Notes: generated by a model not told the origin, from the sequence alone. Numbered from the stretch's first letter, positions 1-12,227 are shown. The stretch: DNA of 64,000 bases from Thalassia testudinum (GCA_037157565.1 JAZHRO010000003.1:40127001-40191000); one strand, 5' to 3'. Made by a program: numbers and translations.

Positions 1-919
1 TTTCTTGCCTCTCTACACTGGGAACTCGTCCAAATCAACATGTGTTGATCAGCCGCTCCTAATCTAGGTGACTTTTTCAGAACATTGAAATGCTTTTTGC
101 GTGATTTTGATATTTTTGCGCACTGAACCAGACTGTGTGTGAATTGGGGTGCCTAGGTTACTGAATCCCGCAAACTGAAGGTCAGTTAACAAGGCCGAAT
201 GCTTCCTCAGACTTAGACTTAATACTTAAGCTTTGCATTTTCCCCAACCTCTTGAGGATTATCCAGATTTTAGCAAATACGTGAATTTTTAAGCTAATGA
301 ATCTAGCTCAAGAGGCCTAAGACCAGTGTTCCCGTTAATCCCTTATTTTGTCTCCTTAGCACTTTTCTATTATTTTTCTCTTTTCTTGATCTGGTCTAGA
401 ACTACAGTTAATCACTTAATCTTTTACTAATGACTATTTCTTTTTCTTTTTCATTTTGTGCTTCCTTTCTGGCATTTTGCTCTTTTCCTCCTCTCATTTT
501 GTATGGCTCGAATTATTTCTCCCCCATCCTTATTTCTATTTCTTTTTTTTTTTTCAAGATTTTTTTTTGAATTGAAACCTTTTCTTGATATGGATTTTCC
601 TGACATTTTGCACTTTTATACCCCCCATGCCTTAGATTTGCAATGTCCCCAATATAAATTAGGTGGGTTTGATTTCAGCTTAGTTCATGCATTGGGACAG
701 GTGTTGGGTGAGTGAACGGGTCAAAGTGACTTGTTGCGAATGATTTCTAATCTCTGGTAGGGGTACCTGAGGTGAAGTCGGTTGTTTTAATGGATGAACC
801 CTAAAGTGCAAAATGAATTCCACGTAGAAATGTCAAAAAAGGTTTAAGGTTTTTCAAAGAATGACAGGTTGCCTCCCGTTAAGCGTTGAGTTTTACGCCA
901 TCGGCTGGGTGTAATGAGC
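1..919 (-). other. 3' non-coding region of element A
   Basis: It matches 42960-43860 of element C. In sense order it holds a conserved block (881-908) with GGCGTAAAACTCAACGC, a GGGAGGCAACC motif beside it, an internal polypurine tract (sense GGCATGGGGGGTA, about 619-632) preceded by GGGGACATTGC, an A-rich stretch, and further sequence up to the window edge. No gene is supported; the ORF at 458-715 is a shadow in T-rich sequence. Confidence 0.7.
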
Positions 920-2123
920 TCAAGGGGAATGGAGGGTAAAGGATGACTCAGCCGAATTTGTATCAATCATGTCAATGAACGGTTTGAGTCTCTGACCGTT
1001 CACAACAAAGGGTTTGAAATCATGGCTGAGTGGGCTGATTTCAATTGCTCCATTTCCAAAGATTTGTCGGACTAGGTAGGGTCCGACCCACTTAGATCGT
1101 AGCTTTCCTGGGAATAATTTGAGTCGGGCATCAAAGAGTAAAACCTTTTGACCAGGATGAAAGATTTTTCTAGAAATGTGTTTTCCATGAAAAGCTTTAA
1201 CCCATTCTTTGTAAATTCGCTAGTTCTCATACGCGTCGTGGCGTAATTCATTGATCTCACTTATTTGAAGCCTTCTGCGGGTTCCAACCTTAGAAAGATC
1301 TAAATTGCAATTCCTTACTGCCCAATAGGCTTTATGCTCCAATTCGAAGGGGAGGTGACATGCCTTCCCGTACACCAGTCTGAAGGGAGACATTGCTAAT
1401 TGGGTTTTGTGGGCGGTCTTATAGGCCCACAATGCTTCCGGAAGCCTAGAAGACCAATCTTTTCAATCAAGTCGAACAGTAACCTGAAGGATTTTCTTGA
1501 CTTCTTGGTTTGATAGCTCAGCTAGACCATTAGTTTGGGGGTGGTAAGGAGTAGAGATTTGATGTGACACCCCGTATTTGGTCATTAGTGACCTAAATTG
1601 GGCATTTGTAAAATGGGTCCCTCTGTTGGAGATTATTGCTCGGGTAGTCAACGACGTAGTCAATGACCTCAAGGGGAATGGAGGGTCGGAATGGCTTCTA
1701 TCCACTTGGACACGTAGTCAACGACGAGTAAGATGTATTCGAAGCCATCCGAGATCGGGAAGGGTCCCATGAAATCGATCCCCCAGATGTCAAAAATTTC
1801 ACATACCAGGATCAGCTATAGAGGCATCATGTCTCGATGGCTCATGTTGGCCATGGTCTGGCAACGGGTACATGCCTTATAGTGATCGTATGCACACCAT
1901 CGAATTATCTGATCAGCACCAATGCAGAATAGATACGGGTCTTCCCATAGGTAATACTTAGCATCGGAACGCAATTTGTCCTTCTTGGCCTTCGGCCAAT
2001 CAGATGAAATCTGATGTGATGCCAGGTAATTCACTATATCTGCGAACCATGGAAGGCCTGTATTGATAGTTAGGAGGTGCTCATCAGGAAAGTGTTCTAT
2101 GATGTGTCTGGAAGGGTCAATTA
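920..2123 (-). pseudogene. Integrase of element A, broken
   Basis: Integrase joins the DNA copy to the host chromosome. The N-terminal zinc domain has lost about 45 residues: ADQIIRWCAYDHYKACTRCQ runs straight from the segment before the first His pair to the CxxC pair, so the HH half is missing. In the core, the first Asp (GIDFMG) is kept. The stretch around 1640-1690 is replaced by foreign filler sequence. The second catalytic Asp is Asn (IISNRGTHF). The Glu (ELSNQEVKK) is kept. The C-terminal part reads on to VNGQRLKPFID and a TGA at 920-922, with one TAG near 1221. Confidence 0.85.
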
Positions 2124-2511
2124 TTTCAGAAGGAAGGCGGGACAAGTGATCAACTACCACATCTTGCTTTCCCACTTTGTCGTGAATCTCGAGGTCAAAT
2201 TCTTGCAACAACAAGATCCATCGGATTAATCGAGGTTTCACGCCCTTCTTTGCCAGGAGATGCCTGACAGCTGTGTGATCCGAGTATATGATAACACGGG
2301 AACCCAGAAGGTATGATATGAATTTTTCTAAGGAAAATACTATAGCTAGCAGCTCCTTCTCAGTAACTGTGTAGTTATGCTGAGCCTCATCCAGTGTTTT
2401 GCTTGCATAGTAAATGACCACAGGTTTCTTGTCAATTTTCAACCCCAAAATCGCTCCTACAGCGAAGTCAGATGCATCGCACATGATCTTAAAGGGTTGA
2501 GACCAATCAGG
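2124..2511 (-). pseudogene. RNase H domain of element A
   Basis: This is the Ty3/gypsy RNase H, which removes RNA from the RNA-DNA hybrid. It lies in one open stretch (1816-2595). Catalytic acidic positions are visible in order: CDASDF, TEKELLA, YSDH and VDHLSRL. All four acidic residues are retained and there is no internal stop, so this domain alone looks intact. It is fused downstream to the damaged integrase. Confidence 0.88.
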
Positions 2512-3431
2512 GGACTGTAGGATCAGGCCTTGGGTGACTCGGTCACGAAGGATCTCAAATGCTTGAGTGCATTCCTTGGAAATTTTGAAAGGCACATCCT
2601 TGGAGAGAAGAGTGGTCAGGGAGCGTGCGTTTTTGAAAAGTTAGGGATAAATCGATTGTAAAAATTGACGTGCCCCAAAAAAGATCGGATGTCCTTTATC
2701 GAGCTAGGCATAGGGAGCTTGGAAATGAGGTTAACCTTAGCTCGATCGACTTGGATGCCTTTCTCCGAGATTAGATGTCCCAGGACAATTCCCATAGGCA
2801 CCATTAAATTGCTCTTTTCCTAGGAAAGAGCCAAATTCACATTGATGCTCAACCTGAGTATTTGGACCAAGTGTTGGAGGCAATCGTCAAATGATGCTCC
2901 AAAAATTGAAAAGTCATCCATGAAAACCTCTAGATAATCACCTACCATATTTGAGAATATGGAAAGCATGCACCACTGAAAGGTTGCAGGTGCATTGCAG
3001 AGACTGAAAGGCATCCTTCAAAATGCGTACGTCCAAAAGGAGTAGGAGAATGTGGTCTTTTCTTGGTCTTCTGGATGGATTGCCACCTGGTTGTAACCAG
3101 AGTACCCGTAAAGAAAGCAGAAGAACCTATTTCCCGCTAGTTTCTCAAGGATCCAATCAATAAACAATAATGGGAAATGGTCCTTCTTCGTGGAGGAATT
3201 GAGTCTTCTGTAATCAATGCAGACTCTCCATGAATTAGCTATTCGGGTAGGAATGACCTCTCCAATTTCAGTCGTGATGATGGTGAGTTCGGCCTTTTTA
3301 GGCTCCACCTGTATTGGACTCACCCAATGACTGTCGGAGATCGGGTAGATGATCCTTGCATCTAACCATTTTATGATCTCCTTTTTCATGACCTCCTGTA
3401 GGTTAGAGTTTAAACGTCTCTACATTTCTCT
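2512..3431 (-). pseudogene. Reverse transcriptase of element A, broken
   Basis: RT copies element RNA into DNA. The fingers are readable at 3018-3389 (KKEIIKWLDARIIYPISDS, then WRVCIDYRRLN). The palm and FGLCNAPATF-type motif at 2820-3014 reads FSLCNAPATFQWCM. The catalytic motif is VFMDDFSIFG, with both Asp residues kept. A frameshift separates the two blocks near 3015. Downstream, LALS is followed by TAG where element C has TGG, then VLGHLISEKGIQVDRAKV and SFLGHVNFYNRFI (thumb and connection) at 2616-2804, followed by another frameshift. The damage makes it inactive. Confidence 0.88.
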
Positions 3432-4520
3432 TCAAGGTCGTGCGCCTTCTTCTATGTAGATTTGATGTGTGCAGTACGAAGGGCTTATGCCAGTCAAATT
3501 ATCGAGAGTCCATCCAATGGCTCTACCATGTTGTTGGAGAATAGTAATCAAACGAAGTTCCTGGTCAGGTGTGAGTCGAGAGTTGATAATCATAGGAAAC
3601 GTCTGATTGGAACCCAAAAAGACATACTTCGGATGCTCAGGAAGGGGCTTGATTTCCATGATAGGATTGTCAGCAGTAGCGGGTGGTTTGGGGTTTGTAT
3701 CAGGAGCAAGGGTCGGAGTCATAGGTATGTCTAGATCATGTTCGCACTCCTCTGTTTGTGGGTTTTGATCTTCTTGTGGTTGATCAGGGATAATCAGGTT
3801 GTCCTCTATATGCGATTCATCAACAACTGCTCTGATATCACATATTTTCTCTATAGCCCAGCAATTAATCCCTTGTTGGGCTTTAAAAATGTTAATCTTC
3901 AGAGTTTGATTCCCAAATTTTATTTCTATGAGGCCCTCTTCGCAGTTTATGTTGGTCCTAGCAGTGGCCAAAAAGGGTCTCCCTAATATGATTGGTGTGT
4001 CCCTTGGGTTCTCAGGTGCTTCCATGTCCAGAACTATGAAGTCCACCGGGAAGTAGAAATCCCGTACCCTAACAATGACATCCTCGAGTATTCCTTTAGG
4101 TGACTTGATGGATCGATCAGCTAACTGCAACGTCACCTCAGTCGATTTAAGTTCGGACTCTTCAAGGTGGTCAAGGAGGGATGCAGGTATTAGATTTATG
4201 GAGGCACCTAGATCTAGTAAGGCTCCATCAAATTGGGTTTCGCCAATTTTACAATAAATCATGGGGGTTCCTAGGTCTTTAGCCTTGGGTGAGAGTTTGC
4301 TCAAGATGACAGAGCTGGCTTGCTCTAACAGTACGATCGGATTCCCATCCTTTGTTCGCGGCTTACGTTTAGGTGTACATACATCTTTCAAGAATCTTGC
4401 GTAAGTCGGTACGTGGTGAATTGCATCCATCAAGGGGATGTTTATCTGAACCTGTTGAAATAGCTTGACCAGATCCTCCTCGGGGACCATGGGTTTGGTT
4501 ATCCTTTTTCCTTTGGTCAA
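3432..4520 (-). pseudogene. Protease region of element A
   Basis: An open stretch of about 362 codons covers the retropepsin-like aspartic protease. The active-site region reads ALLDLGASINLIP with the catalytic Asp at about residue 103, and a later IILGRPFLATA segment matches the usual flap and C-terminal strand. The residue after the catalytic Asp is Leu rather than Ser or Thr; elements B and C show the same DLG, which I regard as the normal state in Athila/Tat proteases. The C-terminal part (LTPDQELRLITILQQH, then GISPSYCTHQIYIEEGARP) is the linker to RT and ends at stops where other copies read PSREMQRRL. The reading is otherwise unbroken, so this is the best preserved domain of A. Confidence 0.85.
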
Positions 4521-6307
4521 GGCCTCAGGAAATGGAATCCTAGTTGGTTCCTCTAGAATAGGTCCAGGTTCTTGATCTAGGACAGTGGTATCCTGGATAA
4601 CTATCCTAGGATCTTGGCTACTACCAGGCTTAGAGTGGTTTGGATAATGTGGGTCTTGGGTAGTTTTACCACTACATGTAGTTACAGAGTTTAATTCGAC
4701 CTGGTTTTGGTTTGGGTTTGGTAAGAGGGGTGGCTGCTACTGAAATCCTGCATAAGATGTCGAAGCTTCCATCCCTTCTGGTGATGGAGCAGCAGGGGCC
4801 TAATAAATCAAATGTGCATGGCCTGAATTTTGGTTCATAATGCTCGTCTGGGTCGGCACGTTATTTGGGTTTGGCAGAGGTTGCGAAGAAAGGGTGCCAG
4901 GTTGGTGGGAATTTGCCATCTGGGCTGGTTGGTTGCGAACCTCTGTGATTTCGTGCTTATGCTATTTTTGCATCGCCACATTCGTCTTTTGAATGTCAAC
5001 CAGTGCTTAAAGGATAAGAGTCATTTGATCCTGGTTTGGCCCAGATTGGTAGGTGGAATTGGGCCGAGGCTGAGGTAGCTGATATGGACGAGTAGCTTGT
5101 AGACGGGGCTGATATAGTGGTCTTTGAGTCTGAGAATTTCCTGCCCACTGAAAGTTCGGATGATTTTACCATCCAGGATTGTATGTATTGGAGAATGGGT
5201 CATTCTGGATGGCGTTGAGGTCCTCGCAAGTCTGAGGAACCTCAGGAAAGTCAGAATATGAGGGTTCAGAGTTCCCCCAACTCGAGTAGAATGGATCGAA
5301 GGTCACTCTGGTCCGAGAGTCAGATGGGGGTGGATACAGGTCCATCCCCTTAGTAGATTGGTGGTAGATGTTTTGCACAGATTCCCTCGCCAGAGGTGGT
5401 CATGCAAAAGAGTTCTGCGTAGAGGTGGCTCACTGCAAATGCTGAGTTAGCTCGTCCACCTTCTTTTCTATGATAGAAACTTTGTCCAACTGACTGGCCA
5501 TCAGTTCCAAGTCGACGGATGTGGACAGGTCCTGCTTCTCATGTGCTCCTCTCAGATTCGTTGATGCGTGGGCATTTGTCCTATCGAATAAGCCCATGGA
5601 GTCATTATTATTGGAGTTCTCGCACATGTTTTCGAGAATCTCCCACACCGTGTCCTCATGTTGACCCATGATGTTTCCTCCACACACTGCATTGACGAAT
5701 AATCGAATGTCTTCATGGAGTCCCTTGTAAAAAGACTGGACTTGTTCCCATTTAGGAATTCCGTGATGGGGGCACTTTCGCCAGAGATCTAAGAATCGGT
5801 CCCATGCTTCGTGAAGAGGTTCTCCCATTTGTTGAGTGAAATGGGTGATCTGGTGGTGCAAGGCATTCGTCCGGCCAACGGGAAAGAACTTTTCAAGAAT
5901 TTGAACTAAAGTTCCTCCCATGTGTTGATCGGATGGGTCTGAGTTTGATACCAATGGGTGGCCTTGTATAGGAGGGCGAAAGAAAACATTTTCATGAGTA
6001 GGATATCCCGATTTTGTGGATCTGACCCGAAGGGCTGGGTCTGATGCTTGAGTTGTTTAGTGTGTTGGAATGGATCCTCAGAGTTAAGCCCATGAAACTT
6101 TGGTATGGCATGGATCATATTGGGCTTTAGTTCAGAATCAGGTCCTGCAATCGGGATTCGGACTCGAGGGTCGATTGCCACCACAGCGGGATTATAGTGA
6201 TCTCACATCATTAGTCACTGCGGTGGGTTTACAAAGTTTTGAAAGAGATCATTCAGGCATTGAAGTTGGTGCTCAAGGTTGTTCTCTTCTTCAATGGGTT
6301 GTGCCAT
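4521..6307 (-). pseudogene. gag: gag of element A, broken
   Basis: Gag would form the virus-like particle. The likely start is the ATG at 6307 (protein MAQPIEEENNL), which matches the start of gag in element C. Stops follow within about 35 codons. The capsid-like core is readable at 5906-6184 and 5430-5954: a FHGLNSEDPF motif, then an FPVGRTNALHHQITHF motif, then KCPHHGIPKWEQVQSFYKGL. After this comes a charged stretch with a KKVDELTQHL helix and the family signature NDPFSNTYNPGW at about 5166-5205. At least two frameshifts separate these blocks. No CCHC zinc knuckle was recognised. The core is clearly related to gag of B (17215-17943) and I (10165-10925). Confidence 0.85.
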
Positions 6308-7391
6308 GATAGGAGAAGAATAACTTGGTTCCGAATCCCAAGGATTTATGTGGTGGGGTTGCTGCACAAACAAGGGCGTCGAGGCTTGGCCTCAAAGAGA
6401 GTGAATTTCTAAAGGAGGTCTTAAGGATGGTCTTAAGGGCCTCCTACCGAACATACACCGAAGGATGTGATGCAATTAGAAGGTGCTGGACCCAATCGAG
6501 ACACCCAAAAATTGTTGGGTGACTATGGAGGTTCGGGGCAAATGATACCCCTTAGTCAGAAAGGTCATCCACTTGAGAAGTACCTGGGAAGCTAGAAAGG
6601 GAGAGTCCCACAAAGACCCCTACACGGTAGAGCGTCCCCACGAGTTACAGGGTTTCCCCCACACGACCTCTCTTGTCACTGAGATTCCAAGTAGACTAGA
6701 ATGGGGACCTTGACCTCTTAAGTCTACCTTTTTTACTTTAAGATCAAGGTGCTTAAGGTTCCACTTGAACCTTTAGGTCTTTTTAGTGAAAAAGTGACCT
6801 AATTTTAAGGTTGGTTGACGCAAAGGATCAACTTCACCTCTTGTTCCTTTGAGAGCTTTCGGGTCCTTTCTTTTAGGGTTCAAATGGATTTAAAAACCTG
6901 ATTTGCTTAGGGTTTCTCTTGTATAGATCTTTTCAAATAAGGTTTAGGCACACCTCTTTTTGGAAAAACCTTTTCCTTTGTTTAAGAGAAGATGTGTCTC
7001 TAAAAACCCTAGCTTTGCATTCCTTAGGTTGGCTCTAGTTGGTCCAATTTAGTTGCCCCAAAATTTGGTATCTAGGGCTCAATGAAGAAAGTTTTAGCCG
7101 TGGTTACCTTAGTTGGATGAGCAGTTCAAGATGTTTTGAAATGAAAATCAGGCAACTTTGATGAATTACTAAGTATGAAACAAGTAGCCCTAGGTTGATT
7201 CTTCTTTTTTCCTTTTCAGACTTTGATGGGGTTAAGAGAGAAAGCTAATGAAAATTACCTGTTCCTTAGTGTGGCTGTTGTGCAGCTACTCTTCTTTTCT
7301 CTGCTTTCCCTGAGACAAGCACCGTAAAAGAGAGGAATTAAGTCAGTATTGGATCAGAAGTTGTGATCAAAAGCTTTAGAAGTGCCTGTTG
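6308..7391 (-). other. Leader of element A between PBS and gag
   Basis: About 1.08 kb of non-coding sequence. A splice-acceptor-like CTTGTCTCAG|GG ends at 7310, about 80 bases after the PBS. The part nearest gag (6500-6830) matches the leader of element C (36970-37330), including a phrase near CTCGTGGGGACGCTCTACCG. No ORF of note is present. Confidence 0.6.
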
Positions 7392-7410
7392 CTCCCCGGC
7401 AACGGTACCA
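7392..7410 (-). other. Primer-binding site of element A (tRNA-Asp type)
   Basis: Minus strand reads TGGTACCGTTGCCGGGGAG, three bases after the LTR end. It fits the 3' end of plant tRNA-Asp except for GC changed to TA at two positions, compared with the GGCGCC form in elements B and G. Confidence 0.85.
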
Positions 7411-7413
7411 AAA

Positions 7414-10164
7414 TGTTAATGCGGCTATATCGTGTTTTAACAAATATCTCATAATATAGAAGAACATTCCACGAAAAAAAATAAAAATTTATAACTCAAA
7501 AATCAAAGTATCCAAGGTCGAACACAGGGAGCAATCTGAGTATTCCAAAACTTGAGAACACAACTTTTAAATAAAAAGAAATGCCCAGTTCAATAGAAGT
7601 GACATGAGAATGATATAGAAAGAAATTGCTCAAAAAGAATGGACGTCTGATATTGCATCAAACGACTTAAAGTATTTCTCAGATTCTTCTTTTCTGTTGG
7701 TGATTTGCTCTACTGCAGCTCTGGTTGCTCCTTTTCTTTTTCTTCCTTAGCTACTTCTGCTACGCTTCTTTTTCCTTCTCTTCTTGATTCTCTTCTTGCG
7801 GCCAAGTCCAGGCTTTGCCACTTCCTAGGTTGCCTTCTTCTTTTTCTTCCTCTTCTTCCTTTGCTTTCTTGCTTCTTTGTCGGCCCCTTGATCTCTCTCT
7901 TCTTCTTTCCTGGTCTACCGCAACTCTACTTCAGGGTGTTCTTCTTCTTCTTCTTCTTCCTCACTCACAATGGCTAAGTTCCTGCTTCCTTCGTTAGCTG
8001 CTTCCTCCTTAGCGTCCTCCTCCTGCACACAAGCACCACGCAACAAAACCTACTCCCCTACCTGTGCGTCTCTCTCTCTCTCTGAATCACTCTTCAGTAC
8101 GCTCTCCAAGAGCTGGGTTATCGGGTCGAGTCGCGTGCCCGGGTCCAAGTACACCGACGTGGGTGTGGTGCACGAGGAGTGCTCAAGAGGGGGGTAGTTG
8201 GGTCGGGCCACCAGATTTGCGGGATGAAGTCGCTGACGGGGTGCGTGGATAGGTATGGAGGGACCTCACCCCAGTGTATTCGAGGCAACCCAACGATAAC
8301 ACAAAATCAATATAAAGTACTCACGCGCCTTGTGACTTACCAAGGTTGGATTGCTGCTTCACTGCTCTTTCTTGCGCGCCCACAGCAGACCGTTCCTCCA
8401 ATTGTAGCAACTGCAGGTCTTGCGGCGCCACTTGCTGGAACAGATGACTTTGCGAGATCTCCCTTAATTTGCTACACCTAGAATCCTAAAATCCTTCAAC
8501 CTGGAGTGAGCATGCAACCTTCTCGAGTCACCATTAATGGCAGCTAAAGCTCAAACCCTACTCAACACAAAAAGGGCCTTGTGGCTCTATCAGACCATAA
8601 GGAGACCTTCACCATGTCACGACGAAGGTGAGGCAGTAGGTGGTAGGTCGTGGGGTGGCCTAGGTGTGCGTGCCTAGGTCGCTCGGTGGCCGGACGGATG
8701 GGTTTGGTAGGGAGGCGATTGTGGCGGTGTAGGCAGCCTATGGATGAGTGGAGGATATTCAGTGGGGTATGGCAGAGGTTATGCTGTGGTTGGCTAGACG
8801 TGTGGGGCAGCGGAGTGACGGGAGCATCTCACCGGAGGGTGGCTGGATATGACGAAGATGGCGGTGGAGAGTGGCAGTCGAGGGGCGGTTGTGTGAAATA
8901 AAGTGAGGAAAATGAAAGAGTGGAAGGTGGGGAACTTATCTCGATTGTTGGGAGTGAAAGGGGGGCAGTGGAGATAGATGACTCGTTTGTAACGTCGTCA
9001 GAGAAGACAGCCCTGAGGGAGATAATGGCGACGAGGAGGAGGTCAGGGAGGCTTGCGCTTGGTGGAGTGAACCCTACTGCTGGTATGGCAGTAGAGCGAT
9101 GAGAGGGACGAGGAAGAATCGCCGGAGCTTGCGGGCTTCTTGGCCGGAGAGAGGAGAGATGAAATTTGGAGGGTTCTACAGCCAAAACAAGTCTAAGAGA
9201 TTCGCAGAGGGTTGGGGGTCATTTTATAAGTGCTGGTCGAGCTTCTGGTGCATGGAGGGCAAGCCTTCAGCCACCGTCGTCCCACCAGAGAAAGAAGGTA
9301 GTTGGGATCCCAAATCTTTCATGTGTTCGCACGAGAGATTGGACAGAAATCAAAGATTGTGATTGGGCTCAAATGGAAGGGGATTCCTCAAAGAATCTCC
9401 CTTCCAATTCTGGGAGGAGATCTCTGAGGGATCAGGGAGTATCCCCCCTCCCTTCCTCGTCGGAGAAGGATTCCTCCCCATTAATTGCGGAGGGATGTGT
9501 TTGTATGACTGGCGAGGAAGCTAGGGAGGTTTATGTAATGGTTTTCAAAAGATAAGGGTCAAAATGTAATTAGGTGTACTAATTTGCAAAGTAGCTCAAG
9601 ATGACCTCCCCTTAGGTCCAAATTTTGGTACAAACCTAATTTGGACATAAGTAATCCAATGATGAAGTTGGATTTTAGGTTTGGCCATGTTTAACTAGAT
9701 ATTTTTGCGTAAAACCCAAATTAGGTCAACTGATGAGCTAGGACCCCATTCTAGGTCAAACTAGGTTCCAAAAGCCAAATTGAATGTTCTAAACCCTAGG
9801 AGATATTTTTCCATGAATTTTAGAGGGTTTACTTGATTTTTATCCTGACCAAAACCTTGTTGAATTAAGCGGGTCTGTTTTAGAGTTACTAGATGTCAGT
9901 TAATTCCTGGATTGCACATGAACCCATTTCTAATTGAATCAACCCACTTTTTATCTTATTTAGACCATTTGATCTATGTTTTATCTATGAGAAATCCCAT
10001 TTATGTACTGCAATGGTAAAATTACAATTTTAACCTTTATTTCATGTTTTCTTCTCAGAACACTTATTCCTTCAATTAAACCTTCTTCTAAGTTATGCAG
10101 GAGCTTTTATTTTCTTTATTAGGTCAAAATGAGCTAGTTATAGCTCATGATGAGGCTCTCATCA
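7414..10164 (-). repeat. 5' LTR of element A (2751 bp)
   Basis: On the minus strand the LTR begins TGATGAGAGCC and ends in TTAACA, three bases before the PBS. The left edge is fixed by the PBS at 7392-7410. The right edge is fixed by the return of gag-coding sequence of element I. A TATA-like CTTATAAAATG lies at 9220-9230 (minus strand), which puts U3 at about 9230-10164 and R-U5 below it. The phrase GGTCGAACACAGGGAG at about 7512-7527 is a conserved U5 feature also seen in element G. Long ORFs inside (for example at 7705-9555) are not supported as genes. The partner 3' LTR is off the window, so age cannot be estimated. Confidence 0.85.
9220..9230 (-). promoter_or_regulatory. TATA-like box of LTR A
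   Basis: Minus strand reads CTTATAAAATG. It lies at the same relative place as the CTATAAAAGG box in the LTR of element G, roughly 900 bases from the U3 start. The transcription start is inferred to lie about 30 bases lower in coordinate. Confidence 0.5.
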
Positions 10165-10925
10165 GTGGACTTCATTAACATTCGATCTGGGTTGTTTGGA
10201 CTAGTTAAAAGTATCCATGAAGGCATGATTGATTGAATTTTCACTTATCTCCTCAAACAAATCGAGCGAGCTATCTGCGTCCTTGTTGAGGAAATTTCCT
10301 CCTCAAGAAGCATCCAGAGTTGATCAGTCAACCAGTGGTAAAAGATCTGCTCGAGCTGCCATTTTGGAACCTCGTGGTGTGGACACTTCCGCAACAAGTC
10401 TTGGAATCGCTCCTAGGCAACATGAAACTACTCCCTCGGCCGTTGGGTGAAGGTAGTAATCACCCATCTCAGATCATTGTTGCGTCTGATTGGGAAGAAT
10501 TTCTTCAGGAAAGTCGATTTCAGATCGGTCCATGTTGCAATCGCCCTTCCTATGGTCCTGTACCAATGAGAGGCTTTATCCCTAAGAGAGTGGGGAAAGA
10601 GCCTCAGGATCATCCGCTCTTCACTCATGTTTTGTGCCTTAGTGGTCTGGACCAAAGTGGTCAAGTCCAAATGCTGAAATGGGTCTTCAGAGCCAAGCCC
10701 ATGAAAGTGTTTGATCAGGCTTAACACCTGGGGCTTGATTTCTACGTCTCTAGCAGGATTCTGGACGCTGGGACGTTCCCCATAATTTGAAGGATCATAA
10801 AAATCCTCCAAGGGCTAATCGCTCTGCATTCTCTGGAACCATTCTTGCATTCTCTGCATTTGTTTTAGCTGCCTTTCAAACATCTCTTATGGATTCTAAG
10901 GCAGAAGAGGTTGTTGATCAGCCAT
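10165..10925 (-). pseudogene. gag: gag of element I, broken and cut by element A
   Basis: The probable start is the ATG at 10925 (MADQQPLLP), followed by stops and a helix with QLKQMQRMQEWFQRMQ. The core at 10428-10811 is open and reads DVEIKPQ, HFHGLGSEDPFQHLDL, LRDKASHWYRT and LKKFFPIRRNNDLRW. Below 10428 the same frame continues with stops through LRKCPHHEVPKWQLEQIFY. After a shift it reads LDLFEEISENSINHAF, close to gag of element B (ELFENMSENSMNNAS). The coding sequence stops at 10165, where the LTR of element A begins. The pol genes of I must lie left of A, outside the window. Confidence 0.85.
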
Positions 10926-12227
10926 GGAACAATTTGGCCAAAATCCAATTGATGCGTCCTAGAATACTCGAATGGTCCTTCCAATTGGGGATTCATTGAC
11001 CTCCTTTCCAGCATAAAATAGGAAGAGATCGGAAGGACTGGGTATAAGAACCCTACAACACATCAAAGCAAGCTTGTCCTTAATTGGGGTAGCCTAAGGA
11101 TCTACAGACTCTCAAATCCATCTTAAGATTATAAACAATTTACTCTACTAGCATCCAATCAATCTAACCAGTTAGGAGGGACTAGGGAGAAGGTTCTTCA
11201 TTTGTCCCTTGCCTCCGGTTCCGAGTGTACCTCCTAGCCGTGGTTGTTTGACACTACTCCCCTAGCTAGACATCAGATTGATTGGTACAAGCAGGTTAAT
11301 CAAAAATAATCTCAGACTAGGCCCCGAAGAGCAAATCAATCCTTAAGGCCAACGTCTACTTGATTTTATTTAGGCTTGGGATTGAGGTACCTATGGAATG
11401 TGGTGGGCCCTTAAGATGGGTTGGGCCCTTAATGATTGATTGAATATGTGTGAGTGCATGCACAACCAAGGTTTTCAAGCAAGATTATTTTTGATGAGTG
11501 GATTTTAAGGTTCAAATCTTGCTTAAGTAGCTTTTAGGATTTAAAATTAAGTTAATTCGATCATGTTTCAGAGGCAAATCAGAGTTTCAAGCACAAGTAA
11601 TGATCTTTTTCCTTTTCAAATAAAAAAGTAAAGTGGAGTGCCGGTATTGACCTAAATTGAAAATCCTAAAGGGAAGCTACTTGTTGAGTTGATTTTAGAT
11701 TAAGTGGTGCGGCCCAAACAACTCAAATAATTGGCCAAAATTACACTACTAAGTTAGGCACACAAAATGATTAACCTAGACTGATTTCTGCTCTTTTATA
11801 TGTTGATTTGCATGTACCGATTCCACAGATCATAATCCAGTTGAGTAGATAAAATTCAATTAGGTTATGTGCCTTGAATGTGGGTGTATGTAGTATGTAT
11901 GTTAATTTACCCCACAAGAAATAACTTTTTGTTGTTTTTTTTTTTTTGCGAGGGTGAGATGAATGTGGGTGGAAATCCAAGCAATAAAACTAACCCTAAG
12001 ATTTATGCAAACACCTAGGTTAATTAGGGTTTGAATTAATATTGTAAAATGAAATCTATGGAGGGGGAAGAATGGGGGCACTTACAGTTGTTTTCAACTG
12101 AACTTTACTCCGATCTACCACTTGAAGATTCCCTATTGATGTATCTGTAAAACAATAGATGAGAAATAAAGCAAGTTAGAAAACAATAAAGTGTGCGAAA
12201 TGCAGAAAGAAAATCGAGAATCGTTGC
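10926..12227 (-). other. Leader of element I between PBS and gag
   Basis: About 1.3 kb, non-coding. It matches the leader of element G (30784-31910) over most of its length, for example around 11164-11290 and 30892-31010 (sense TCTAGCTAGGGGAG and neighbours). This ties I and G together. An acceptor-like TTGTTTTACAG|AT ends at 12145. A T-rich run is at 11935-11948. Confidence 0.7.

Larger units (their letters stand above)
1..10164 (-). mobile_element. Element A: Athila-like Ty3/gypsy retrotransposon, left part outside window
   Basis: Reading on the minus strand, the order is 5' LTR (7414-10164), tRNA-Asp PBS, leader, gag, protease, RT, RNase H, integrase, then a non-coding 3' region that runs off the window start. 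This is the standard gypsy gene order. Every coding domain carries stops, frameshifts or deletions, so the copy cannot act alone. The right edge lies inside the gag of element I: the I gag reading resumes at 10165. The five bases after 10164 (GTGGA) should be repeated left of the 3' LTR, which is not visible. The 3' region from 1 to 920 matches that of element C base for base over long stretches, so A and C are one family. Confidence 0.9.

Noticed and set aside
7705..9555. ORFs in LTR A on both strands (for example 9166-9555)
   Set aside because: Inside an LTR, overlapping, and without recognisable features.
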